From Phenylobacterium montanum (GTDB lineage: Bacteria; Pseudomonadota; Alphaproteobacteria; Caulobacterales; Caulobacteraceae), in NCBI RefSeq assembly GCF_018135625.1, contig NZ_CP073078.1, positions 2,078,501 through 2,142,500 on the forward strand: a stretch of DNA of 64,000 bases. Direction: 5' to 3'. How positions within the stretch are numbered: the stretch's first letter is position 1; each line of letters starts with the position of its first letter. Below the pieces are notes generated by a model. That model did not search any database. It was not told where the DNA came from and was given only the letters and a program-made list of their open reading frames with translations. Shown one piece after another: positions 57,087 through 64,000 of this stretch. A program made the position numbers and the translations under genes.

Positions 57087-59066
57087 CTAGAACCTCAGCC
57101 GGGTCGCCAGATACCAGCTGCGCTCGCTCTCCACGCCGGTGGCGCCGAGTTGGACGTTCGAAGCGCCTGAACCGAATTCCAGGTGATGGGGGTTGAACAG
57201 ATTGTCGCCACGCAGCGAGATTTCGACCGTATCATTGACCGCCCAGGCCAGGCGCGCGTCCGCCTCCACATAGGCCGGCGAAGCGGGCGCCGGCAGGGGC
57301 CCGACCCCGCGCACATCGAGGCCGAAATTCACATGATGACCCAGGTTCATCATCGACTGCAGCTGGGCCTGGTATTTGGGATCGTCGCCGGCGATCTCGA
57401 TCCCGCCTAGGCCGCTGGCGCCGGGTCTGAAGCGCAGGTCCTCGTGCATCCATTCGGCGCCGGCCGAGAGCCTCCACCAGTCCAGCACCTGCCAGGCGGC
57501 CCAGGCCTCCACGCCGTAGGTCTCACCCTCCATGCGATTCTCGATGATCGCCGGCAGCACGGTGACCGGAGTCAGCTCGAACGAGCGCAGGTCCTGATAG
57601 TCGTTGTAGTAGGCGGACAGCGAAAACGAGAGCCGAGGCGTCGGCTGGGCGCGATAGCCGAGGTCGTAGGCGATCAACTGCTCGCGAATGAAGCGGCCGC
57701 CGGTCAGCACCCGGATCGGTCCGGACACCTCATTGAAATCGCGGTCGAGGCGCGAAGGCGCGCGGACAGCCCGCGAGACGGCCGCCCAGACAAGGTTGGC
57801 CGGGTCGATCCGCCAGGACAGGCGCAGGGTTGGCAGGGGTTCGACGCTGCTGTAGGCGTCGTCCTCCAGCTTCAGCCCCACCACCAGCTTGACCGCAGGC
57901 GTTAGGGTGACGGTGTCCTGGGCGAACAGGTCGCCCTGGTTGAGCGTGCGCTTTTCCGGGTCGAAGAACTGGGTCAGAGGGTTCGACGGATTGCCAGGGA
58001 CGATGGCGAAGTCGTCGGCCATGGCGCGGAAGCCGGCGCCCCAGACGATCTGCTGGCGAGCCCCGAGGTCGAAATTGTGCTGCGCCTCGAGGTCGTAGGT
58101 GCGCAGGGTCTCGGTAAACTCTCCCGGTGTGTGGCGCTGCAGATAGTCGTAATAGGCCTGGACCTGCACCGTGCCCTTGTCGCCTAGCGGCCGGGTCCAG
58201 CGGGCAAGCAGGTTATGCCCCGAGACGTGATCGTCGGGATTGCCCTGGGGCTGACCCTCGATTCCGGCATAGACATCGCCCTGCAGCGTCACCTGATCCT
58301 GACCCGGCGTCCAGTCGAGGCGGAAGCCGCCCTGGCGGTGGCGCCAGGCGTCGTCGGCGCTGGCGCCGGTCGCCGCGCGGCTGGCGGCGAAGTCCGAGCC
58401 GTCGACATAGGCGCGCCAGGCGAGCGAGCCCCCGATCCGCCCGCCATAGCGCAGCGCCGCATGACCGGTGCGGTCGCCGCCGCCGACCTCGACGAAGCCG
58501 CCCTGGGTGTCGGCGGCCTTGCGGGTGATGATGTTGATCACCCCGTTGACCGCGTTTGCGCCCCACAGGGTGGCGCCCGGTCCGCTGATCACCTCGATCC
58601 GCTCGATATCCTCGGGGACCACGTCCTGGGCGTCCCAATAGACCCCGTTGACGAAGGGCGTATAGACGCTGCGCCCGTCGACAAGCACCAAGAGCTTGTC
58701 GGCCGCCGCGCCATTGAAGCCCCTAGCGGTGACGGCGAAGGTCGACGCGTTGACCTGGGCCACTTGAAGGTTGGGCGCCAGGCGCAGAAGATCCGGCAGG
58801 CTCGTGGCGCCCGAGCGGACGATGTCTTCGTGGGTGATGACATAGATCGCCGCCGCGGCGTCGCTGAGCGGCTCGTAGGTCTTGGAGACCGATGAGACCT
58901 CGATCCTGGCCAGATCCTCGATCGGCATCCTGTCGAGGTCGGCGGCGGAGGGCGGCGCAGTAGCGCAGGCGGCGCCAGCGGACAGACTGGCGCAGAGGCC
59001 GGCCAGCGCCGCCTGCCAAAGGCCGATCAGATGGGTCCGGCAGATCGGCTCCGTCGCCCGGACCAT
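57087..59066 (-). CDS. TonB-dependent receptor, smaller type
   Basis: A 659-aa outer-membrane receptor, about 200 residues smaller than the other three in this window. The mature start MPIEDLARIEVSSVSKTYEPLSDAAAAIYVIT is typical of BtuB/FepA-like receptors of the 'DLMNLEVTSVSK' class. The plug has IERIEVISGPGATLWGANAVNGVINI, and the barrel ends LATRLRF. GGGAGGG precedes the ATG. Its position in a run of exported peptidases and hydrolases suggests uptake of a peptide, vitamin or metal chelate. Confidence 0.92.
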   Translation of the reverse strand: MVRATEPICRTHLIGLWQAALAGLCASLSAGAACATAPPSAADLDRMPIEDLARIEVSSVSKTYEPLSDAAAAIYVITHEDIVRSGATSLPDLLRLAPNLQVAQVNASTFAVTARGFNGAAADKLLVLVDGRSVYTPFVNGVYWDAQDVVPEDIERIEVISGPGATLWGANAVNGVINIITRKAADTQGGFVEVGGGDRTGHAALRYGGRIGGSLAWRAYVDGSDFAASRAATGASADDAWRHRQGGFRLDWTPGQDQVTLQGDVYAGIEGQPQGNPDDHVSGHNLLARWTRPLGDKGTVQVQAYYDYLQRHTPGEFTETLRTYDLEAQHNFDLGARQQIVWGAGFRAMADDFAIVPGNPSNPLTQFFDPEKRTLNQGDLFAQDTVTLTPAVKLVVGLKLEDDAYSSVEPLPTLRLSWRIDPANLVWAAVSRAVRAPSRLDRDFNEVSGPIRVLTGGRFIREQLIAYDLGYRAQPTPRLSFSLSAYYNDYQDLRSFELTPVTVLPAIIENRMEGETYGVEAWAAWQVLDWWRLSAGAEWMHEDLRFRPGASGLGGIEIAGDDPKYQAQLQSMMNLGHHVNFGLDVRGVGPLPAPASPAYVEADARLAWAVNDTVEISLRGDNLFNPHHLEFGSGASNVQLGATGVESERSWYLATRLRF

Positions 59067-59171
59067 CCAACCCTCCCTGTCTCCACTGTGCCAGCCAGCC
59101 TATCGCAAGTTCCAGCTATGAGGGAACAGAGATTGTGCGTCGCTTAAAGCGATATTGGTTAACAGGGTCAA

Positions 59172-60887
59172 TCAGATGCGTCGCAGATCGACTCCCGACA
59201 GGTTGAGCCGCTGCGGCCGGCCGGCGAGGTCGCCGTCGAAGCGGGCCCGCTCCGGACTCCAGGCGTCGCCCCCGACGCGGTAGGCGCCGTCCCCAAGCCG
59301 CGTCATGGCGGTGGTTCCGCCCAGCCAAAGGCCGTCGGGGCGAGCCACGACCTCGGCCTGGCCGGTCCACGGATCGCCGCTGTCATAGACGCCGGCGAGC
59401 CGGGTCAGCGCGGGATCGACCGGCGGCGGGGCGGCGACGCCGGGCGCCTGATAGAGCCTTTCGCCCCAGCCGACCGAGCGCGCCACGCCGCCATCGACCT
59501 TGACGATCAAGCCGGAGGTCTCGTCGGCCGGCCCGACCGCCGTGAACACGCCGTCGCCGGTCGGCTGCAGGTTACGTGGGGCGCCGTCAGCCACCAGCAC
59601 CAGGCCGTCGCCGGCCGGACGCAGCTCGATCGCGGCGCCGTCGGCGGCGACGAACCGCCCGGCATATTGCGACGGCTTTTCCACCAGGGTCGCCGACGGG
59701 ATCGGCGGGGGCGACGGCAAGGGCCGCCCCTCCCGCACCGCCCGCATCAGATCGAGGGCATAGGCTGTGACCTGGCGCGGGCGATAATCATCCTCGGCCC
59801 GGGCGTTGACGCTGGCGAAGGCGCCGACCCCGGCGTCCGCGTCCACGTGGATCGACGAGCTGAAACTGGCCATGCCGCCGGTGTGGTGCAGGCAGGGCCG
59901 CCCGTCGACCGGGACCACGGCCAGGCCTAGGGCGTACTGCGCCTGGGGCCCGAACTCGGGCGCCTTGATCGCCGGCGTGACGAAGGCGCGGCGCGAGGCG
60001 TCCGACAGCAGGGGTTCGCCCTGCCCGCGCCCCGCCCTGATCAGCCAATGCAGATAGATCGCCATCTGACCGGCGTTGGCGGCCACGCATCCCGCGGCGT
60101 TGGCGAAGTTCAGCGGCGCGGCCGGCGCCAGCCGGCCGCCGCGGACAAACGGCCGATCGACATAGGCCGGCGAATAGCTGGCGGCGAAATGCGACTGATC
60201 GGCGACGCGGATCCGCGCGCGGGTCTCGTTCATGCTGAGCGGATCCAGCACCGCCGCCTTGAGCGCCTGGTGATATGGGACCCCATCCAGTTGCTCGACC
60301 AGATGGCCCAGCAACTCGTAGCCGGTGTTGCTGTAGGAGAACTGCGTCCCTGGCTCGAAGCCCTGCCAAAGGGTCTCGCCCCCGCCACGCGGGAAGACCG
60401 GCGCGTCGGCGGGCAGGCCGGAGGAATGGGTCAGGACGTGGCGCAGGGTGATGCGGGCATGGTCCGGCAGAGCTGCGCCGGGCAGGAGGCTGTGCAGGTC
60501 GGCGTCCAGGCTCAGCCGCCGCTCGTCAACGAGGCGCAAGAGGCGCAGAGCGCAGAACGACTTGCTGATCGAGCCGATCTGGAACAGGTGCTCGGGCCGC
60601 ACCGGCTGGAGCCGTTCGACATCGGACCAGCCGGCGACGAGCACAGCGGAAAAGCCCTCGGCGTCGGCCAGCGACAGGGTCATCCCAGGCAGGCGATAGG
60701 CGGCGAGGTGGCCATCGACATAACGCTTCAGGGCCTCGATCGCCGGGCGGTAGTCGTGGCCGGCGCCCGCCGCCGAAACGGTCGCCGTAGCCGGCGGGGC
60801 GGCCTGGCGCGCTTCAGCCGGGTCGACGGCGGCGAACGCGCCTGCGAGCCCGGCGAGCTTGAGCCAGTCTCGGCGATGGACGGTCAT
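59172..60887 (-). CDS. Class C beta-lactamase-family serine hydrolase, Tat signal
   Basis: A 571-aa exported hydrolase with a twin-arginine signal (HRRDWLKLAGLAGAFAA). The penicillin-binding-protein/class C fold spans ~45-390: S106-I-S-K109 in FQIGSISKSF, Y185-S-N in FSYSNTGYELLG and H-H-T-G-G at ~350. The C-terminal ~170 residues add beta-rich accessory domains as in D-aminopeptidases/DD-peptidases of this fold. It is not an AmpC (too long); a D-amino-acid-peptide or ester hydrolase is likelier. It lies 63 nt after the VanX-like gene on the same strand. Confidence 0.9.
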   Translation of the reverse strand: MTVHRRDWLKLAGLAGAFAAVDPAEARQAAPPATATVSAAGAGHDYRPAIEALKRYVDGHLAAYRLPGMTLSLADAEGFSAVLVAGWSDVERLQPVRPEHLFQIGSISKSFCALRLLRLVDERRLSLDADLHSLLPGAALPDHARITLRHVLTHSSGLPADAPVFPRGGGETLWQGFEPGTQFSYSNTGYELLGHLVEQLDGVPYHQALKAAVLDPLSMNETRARIRVADQSHFAASYSPAYVDRPFVRGGRLAPAAPLNFANAAGCVAANAGQMAIYLHWLIRAGRGQGEPLLSDASRRAFVTPAIKAPEFGPQAQYALGLAVVPVDGRPCLHHTGGMASFSSSIHVDADAGVGAFASVNARAEDDYRPRQVTAYALDLMRAVREGRPLPSPPPIPSATLVEKPSQYAGRFVAADGAAIELRPAGDGLVLVADGAPRNLQPTGDGVFTAVGPADETSGLIVKVDGGVARSVGWGERLYQAPGVAAPPPVDPALTRLAGVYDSGDPWTGQAEVVARPDGLWLGGTTAMTRLGDGAYRVGGDAWSPERARFDGDLAGRPQRLNLSGVDLRRI

Positions 60888-60950
60888 GGATGGCGCTCCG
60901 GGGGTGAGTCTCGACTTCAGGGTCAGTGATCCCGCCGCGCTGGAGCTTGT

Positions 60951-61898
60951 CTAGTCCGGCAGGGCGCTGAAGGGCGTGTTCCCGATCGGATAGTCCGCCC
61001 ATTCCTTGTAGTCGAAGTGCCACCACTCCTCGGCCAGCACCTGGAAGCCCTCGCGCTCCATGGCCCGGCGCAGCAGGTCGCGCGCCCAGCGCTGGCGGCT
61101 GGTTCCGCCGGCATAGGCGGCGTAGGAGCGCGGCGACATCTCGTCATAGCGGCCCGGCATCTCGACCGGCCGGCCGGTGGCGAGGTCGTAGAGGGTCAGG
61201 TCGACGGCGCAGCCGCGGTTGTGGCGCGAGCCCCTGGCCGGGTCGGCGACGAACATATGGTCTTCGGGCGGGGTGGCGTCCCAGAACATGCGGGTGACGA
61301 ACCAGGGCCGGTAGGCGTCGTGCACCAGAAGACCCAAGCCCTCGGCCTTCAGCGCCTGCTGCACTCGCCCGAGCGCCTCGGCCGCCGGGCGCTGCAGATA
61401 GGCCGCGGGCCGCTCGTAAAGGGGAAAACCCATGAAATTGTCCGAGCCGGCGTAGCGGATGTCGAGCTTGATGGTCGGGTCGAAGCGGGTGATCGGAACC
61501 AGGTCCATGGCCCGCTTCGCCGGCGGCTCGGCAGGCGGGGTCGCCCTCAGGGCCGCCGCGCGCAGGGCCGCCGGATCGCCGTGCTCGCCGGCGCGGATCT
61601 GGGCTACCACCTCGGCCCCGATGTCGCGGCGCGGCAAGCGGGCGCCGTCCAGGGTGACGCTGCCGCCGTCGGCCTTCAGGCCGCTCGCACTCTCCAGGGG
61701 TTGGACATGCAGACCATGGCCGTCAGCATAGAGCCGGCCGCCGGCCTCATAGATTTCTAGAAGGTCCGTCGCCGGACCGTATTCGCCGATCAGCCGCTGC
61801 TGAGCGGCGCTCGGCGCTGGCGGTGCGGAGTCGCCCGGGAGCGCCGGCGCAGCGAATGCGGCGAGGATGCTCAGCCCCAGGATCGATCTCAGCGCCAT
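60951..61898 (-). CDS. VanX-type D-Ala-D-Ala dipeptidase with extra N-terminal domain
   Basis: A 315-aa exported zinc dipeptidase (peptidase M15D). A signal peptide (~1-22) and an extra ~100-residue N-terminal module (~30-125, IYEAGGRLYADG, LDGARLPRRD) precede the VanX/DdpX domain. Zinc ligands His226 and Asp233 are in SRHNRGCAVDLTL, and catalytic Glu291 and His294 in EEWWHFDY. Plain VanX is ~200 aa, so the fusion is notable. Here it probably recycles D-Ala-D-Ala rather than giving vancomycin resistance; no vanH or vanA homologue is nearby. It is upstream of the class C hydrolase gene. Confidence 0.9.
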   Translation of the reverse strand: MALRSILGLSILAAFAAPALPGDSAPPAPSAAQQRLIGEYGPATDLLEIYEAGGRLYADGHGLHVQPLESASGLKADGGSVTLDGARLPRRDIGAEVVAQIRAGEHGDPAALRAAALRATPPAEPPAKRAMDLVPITRFDPTIKLDIRYAGSDNFMGFPLYERPAAYLQRPAAEALGRVQQALKAEGLGLLVHDAYRPWFVTRMFWDATPPEDHMFVADPARGSRHNRGCAVDLTLYDLATGRPVEMPGRYDEMSPRSYAAYAGGTSRQRWARDLLRRAMEREGFQVLAEEWWHFDYKEWADYPIGNTPFSALPD

Positions 61899-61971
61899 GC
61901 CGCCCTCCGCTCGCCTTCGAGGCCAGGCATCAAAGCCGGTCGATGGCGACAGGGAAAGAGCCGACGAGCGC

Positions 61972-63168
61972 TCAGCCTGCCAAGGCCTGCTGCAGGTCGC
62001 GCAGGATGTCGGCCTCGTCCTCCAGCCCCACCGACAGGCGGATCAGACCATCGGAGATGCCGAAGGCATGGCGTTCCTCAGGCGTATAGGTCGAGTGGGT
62101 CATGCTGGCCGGATGCTGGATCAGGCTCTCGGCGTCGCCCAGGGAGACGGCGCGGCGCACCAGCTTCAGCCGGTTCATCATGGCCGCTCCGGCCGCAAAA
62201 CCGCCGGCGAGTTCAAAGGCGATCATGCCGCCGAAGCCGGGCATCTGGCGCCGGGCCAATTCATGCTGGGAAAAGCTCTCCAGGCCCGGATAGGCGACCG
62301 TAGCAACCGCCGGATGGGCTTCCAGCATTCGCGCCACCGTCATGGCCGTCTGGCAATGGCGCGCGATACGCAGTTGCAGGGTTTTCAGGCCACGCAGGAT
62401 CAGGAAGGCGTTGAACGGCGCCATGACCGCGCCGGTCATGTCCTTGATCCCCACCGCGCGCACCTGAGCCATGTCCCCGGCTCGGCCGGCGACCAAGCCG
62501 CCGATCAGGTCGCCATGGCCGCCCAGGTACTTGGTCGCCGAATGCACGACGATGTCGGCGCCGAGCGTGACCGGGCGGGTGACCATGGGAGTCGCATAGG
62601 TGTTGTCGACCACGGTCAGGGCCCCGGCGGCGCGGGCTATGGCCGAGATGGCGGCGATGTCCACCAGGCGCATGTTGGGGTTGGCCGGGGTCTCGAAATA
62701 GACGATCCGGGTCGCCGGCGAGATCGCCGCCTCCAGCGCTGCCGGATCGGTCAGGTCCACATGGGTGATCCTGACCCCGAACCGCGCCAGGCCGTCCCGC
62801 ATGAAGGCGAAGGTGCAGCCGTAGAGGGTGACGTCGGTGATCACCTCGTCGCCGGGCCGCAGGAAGGTCCACATCACCGCGGTGATCGCGCCCATGCCCG
62901 AAGCCGTGGCCAAGCCCGCCTCGGCCTCCTCCAGGACGGCGATGCGGCGCTCCAGAAGGTCCGTCGTCGGATTGGCGATGCGCGAATAGATGTAGCCGGC
63001 CGCCTGCCCCGCAAATAGCGCCCCGCCCTGCTCGGCCGTGTCGAAGGCGAAGGTCGAGGTCAGGTGCAACGGCGGGGTCAGCGCCCCCTGCTCGTCCATC
63101 GGCTCATAGCCGAAGTGGATGGCGCGGGTGGCGAAGCCGGGCTCGTGGGGCACATCGTCGAAGGGCAT
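61972..63168 (-). CDS. megL: Methionine gamma-lyase
   Basis: A 398-aa PLP enzyme (the length of the Pseudomonas enzyme) that splits L-methionine to methanethiol, 2-oxobutanoate and ammonia. The PLP lysine is K213 in HSATKYLGGHGD. The family-specific TLYGCTFAF supplies Tyr116 and Cys118, the Cys being diagnostic for methionine gamma-lyase over cystathionine lyases. YSRIANPTTDLLERRIAVLE supplies the phosphate-binding Tyr/Arg from the neighbouring subunit. ATG 63168 follows GGAGA. Divergent from an Lrp-family regulator, its likely controller. Confidence 0.92.
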   Translation of the reverse strand: MPFDDVPHEPGFATRAIHFGYEPMDEQGALTPPLHLTSTFAFDTAEQGGALFAGQAAGYIYSRIANPTTDLLERRIAVLEEAEAGLATASGMGAITAVMWTFLRPGDEVITDVTLYGCTFAFMRDGLARFGVRITHVDLTDPAALEAAISPATRIVYFETPANPNMRLVDIAAISAIARAAGALTVVDNTYATPMVTRPVTLGADIVVHSATKYLGGHGDLIGGLVAGRAGDMAQVRAVGIKDMTGAVMAPFNAFLILRGLKTLQLRIARHCQTAMTVARMLEAHPAVATVAYPGLESFSQHELARRQMPGFGGMIAFELAGGFAAGAAMMNRLKLVRRAVSLGDAESLIQHPASMTHSTYTPEERHAFGISDGLIRLSVGLEDEADILRDLQQALAG

Positions 63169-63246
63169 TGGGGTCTCCAGGATTGAGGCGATCCTGCGCT
63201 GGTTCGCGCCGCAGATGCTTGCGAGTTCTGCCACTCTGGAGATATC

Positions 63247-63267
63247 TATTGGCAGATCCTGCCAATA
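63247..63267. promoter_or_regulatory. 21-bp palindrome between megL and the Lrp gene
   Basis: Perfect 9-bp arms TATTGGCAG (63247-63255) and CTGCCAATA (63259-63267) flank ATC. It lies 10 nt before the Lrp-family start codon and 78 nt before megL. An Lrp-type protein bound here would control both genes; the ribosome site GGAGG (63269-63273) of the regulator lies right after, so binding would also block its own translation start region. Confidence 0.65.
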
Positions 63268-63277
63268 TGGAGGTCCC

Positions 63278-63730
63278 ATGGACGCCAAGGACCGTCAGAT
63301 CATCCGCGAGCTGCAGAAGGACGGCCGCCTGACCAACCAGGAGCTGGCCGAGCGGGTGAACCTGTCGCCCTCGCCATGCCTCAGGCGCCTGCGCAATCTG
63401 GAGGCGGCCGCGGTGATCACCGGCTATACCGCCCTCGTGGACCAGAAGGCCTATGGCCTGCCGATCACTGTGTTCGTGCGCATCCGCCTGGAGCGGCATT
63501 CGGAAGAGACCATCCGCGGCTTCGAGAGCCAGATCGCCCGGCTGGACGAGGTGCTCGACTGCCACCTGCTGGCCGGCGGAGACGACTATCTGCTGCGCGT
63601 GATCGTCGCCAGCCTGGAGGCCTATGAGGACTTCATCCGCCGCAGGATCCGGGCCATTCCCGGCATCGCTTCGATCGACACCAGCTTCGCCTACGGGGTG
63701 GTCAAGCAGACGCGTGTGTATCCGGCTTGA
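63278..63730 (+). CDS. Lrp/AsnC-family regulator
   Basis: A 150-aa regulator. HTH (~1-60) DRQIIRELQKDGRLTNQELAERVNLSPSPCLRRLRNLE is of the Lrp type, and the C-terminal RAM/AsnC domain (~70-145) has IPGIASIDTSFAYGVVKQTR. ATG 63278 is preceded by GGAGG; the frame runs to 63119 but the extra residues cover the palindrome. Divergent from methionine gamma-lyase, so it probably senses methionine or another amino acid; the homologous arrangement is common for megL. Confidence 0.93.
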   Translation: MDAKDRQIIRELQKDGRLTNQELAERVNLSPSPCLRRLRNLEAAAVITGYTALVDQKAYGLPITVFVRIRLERHSEETIRGFESQIARLDEVLDCHLLAGGDDYLLRVIVASLEAYEDFIRRRIRAIPGIASIDTSFAYGVVKQTRVYPA

Positions 63731-63809
63731 AGGCTCGATCTCGTTTGACAACGCGCCCGTGGGGCTCTAGCCGGCTTAACAACGATAAGTCATCTGGGAG
63801 CGCTCGGAC

Positions 63810-64000
63810 ATGCACTACAAGGAGCTCAAGCAGGCCTGGGCCCAGCTGACCGCGCCGGGGGCGCCGTTCGAAATCGCCGAGGTCGAAGTCCGCGGCGTCA
63901 AGCTGAGGGCCTACAAGAACGCCCCGCCCAGCGTGCGCGAGTTCTGGCTGTCCACCGCCGCCTTCGGCGAACGCGACTACCTGGTCTATCAGGATGAACG
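63810..64000 (+). CDS. AMP-dependent acyl-CoA ligase, N-terminal part
   Basis: 63 complete codons before the window ends. MHYKELKQAWAQLTAPGAPFEI, then VEVRGVKLRAYKNAPPSVREFWLSTAAFGERDYLVYQDE, matches the N terminus of class I adenylate-forming enzymes (acyl-CoA or crotonobetaine-type ligases). GGGAG precedes the ATG. It is 79 nt after the Lrp gene on the same strand. No core motif is visible yet. Confidence 0.75.
   Translation, partial: MHYKELKQAWAQLTAPGAPFEIAEVEVRGVKLRAYKNAPPSVREFWLSTAAFGERDYLVYQDE

Noticed and set aside
59172-60951. Reading the class C/VanX neighbours as a vancomycin resistance cluster
   Set aside because: No VanH, VanA/B ligase or VanRS two-component genes are present, and the host is Gram-negative; recycling of D-Ala peptides is likelier.

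Overview
The window looks like chromosome from a Caulobacteraceae alphaproteobacterium, most likely Phenylobacterium or a close relative. The grounds are an uninterrupted high-GC coding style, a clearly recognisable CtrA, the flagellar order fliN-flbD-(bla)-flhA known from Caulobacter, a FliI of the Caulobacter length (444 aa), GANTC (CcrM-type) sites upstream of ctrA, and four large TonB-dependent receptors. The genus is inferred; the family-level call is firmer. I see no tRNA, rRNA, CRISPR array, transposase, integrase or phage gene.

Layout. 0-10.4 kb is a flagellar and cell-cycle block: the end of fliN, flbD, an inserted class A beta-lactamase, flhA, a small DUF4282 membrane protein, two exported proteins of unknown function, and then (leftward) fliI-fliJ translationally coupled to a GH10 xylanase lipoprotein. 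fliI diverges from ctrA across a regulatory region with CtrA-like and GANTC motifs. 10.4-17.5 kb holds two TonB-dependent receptors around a small XRE regulator, with a possible unannotated leftward RNA near 14.2-14.5 kb. 17.5-31.5 kb is lipid and redox metabolism: acyl-CoA ligase, a 2,4-dienoyl-CoA reductase-like SDR, an aldo/keto reductase, queF, a FabG-like SDR, a porin-like barrel, acyl-CoA dehydrogenase, FMN reductase, a double TetR regulator and a MATE pump. Two copies of a 124-nt palindromic repeat and one copy of a second repeat family lie here.

31.5-41.3 kb has two tandem GPH-type sugar symporters, a TonB-dependent receptor and a divergent beta-oxidation operon (fadJ-like fusion plus thiolase). 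41.3-50 kb has an unrecognised 382-aa protein, a MmyB-type regulator divergent from an extended SDR, three small lipoproteins including an OmpA-domain one, a HutD/Ves protein, an orphan AMIN-secretin and an exported protein with an HExxE-like motif. 50.2-63.2 kb is a 13-kb run of leftward genes dominated by exported hydrolases: M28 peptidase, a 4-fold beta flap protein, an acyltransferase, the DUF1501/DUF1800 pair, a TonB receptor, a class C beta-lactamase-fold hydrolase, a VanX-type dipeptidase and methionine gamma-lyase. The last is divergent from an Lrp-family regulator, with a 21-bp palindrome between them. The window ends in the start of another acyl-CoA ligase.

The genes fit a free-living oligotroph that takes up large or scarce substrates through TonB receptors and degrades fatty acids, peptides and plant polysaccharide. 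The most unusual arrangements are enzyme genes wired into flagellar operons (beta-lactamase in flbD-flhA, xylanase behind fliIJ), the repeat pair whose central 26 nt is inverted, and the orphan secretin next to an unidentified exported protein. I found no single gene set that I can claim as a wholly new system.
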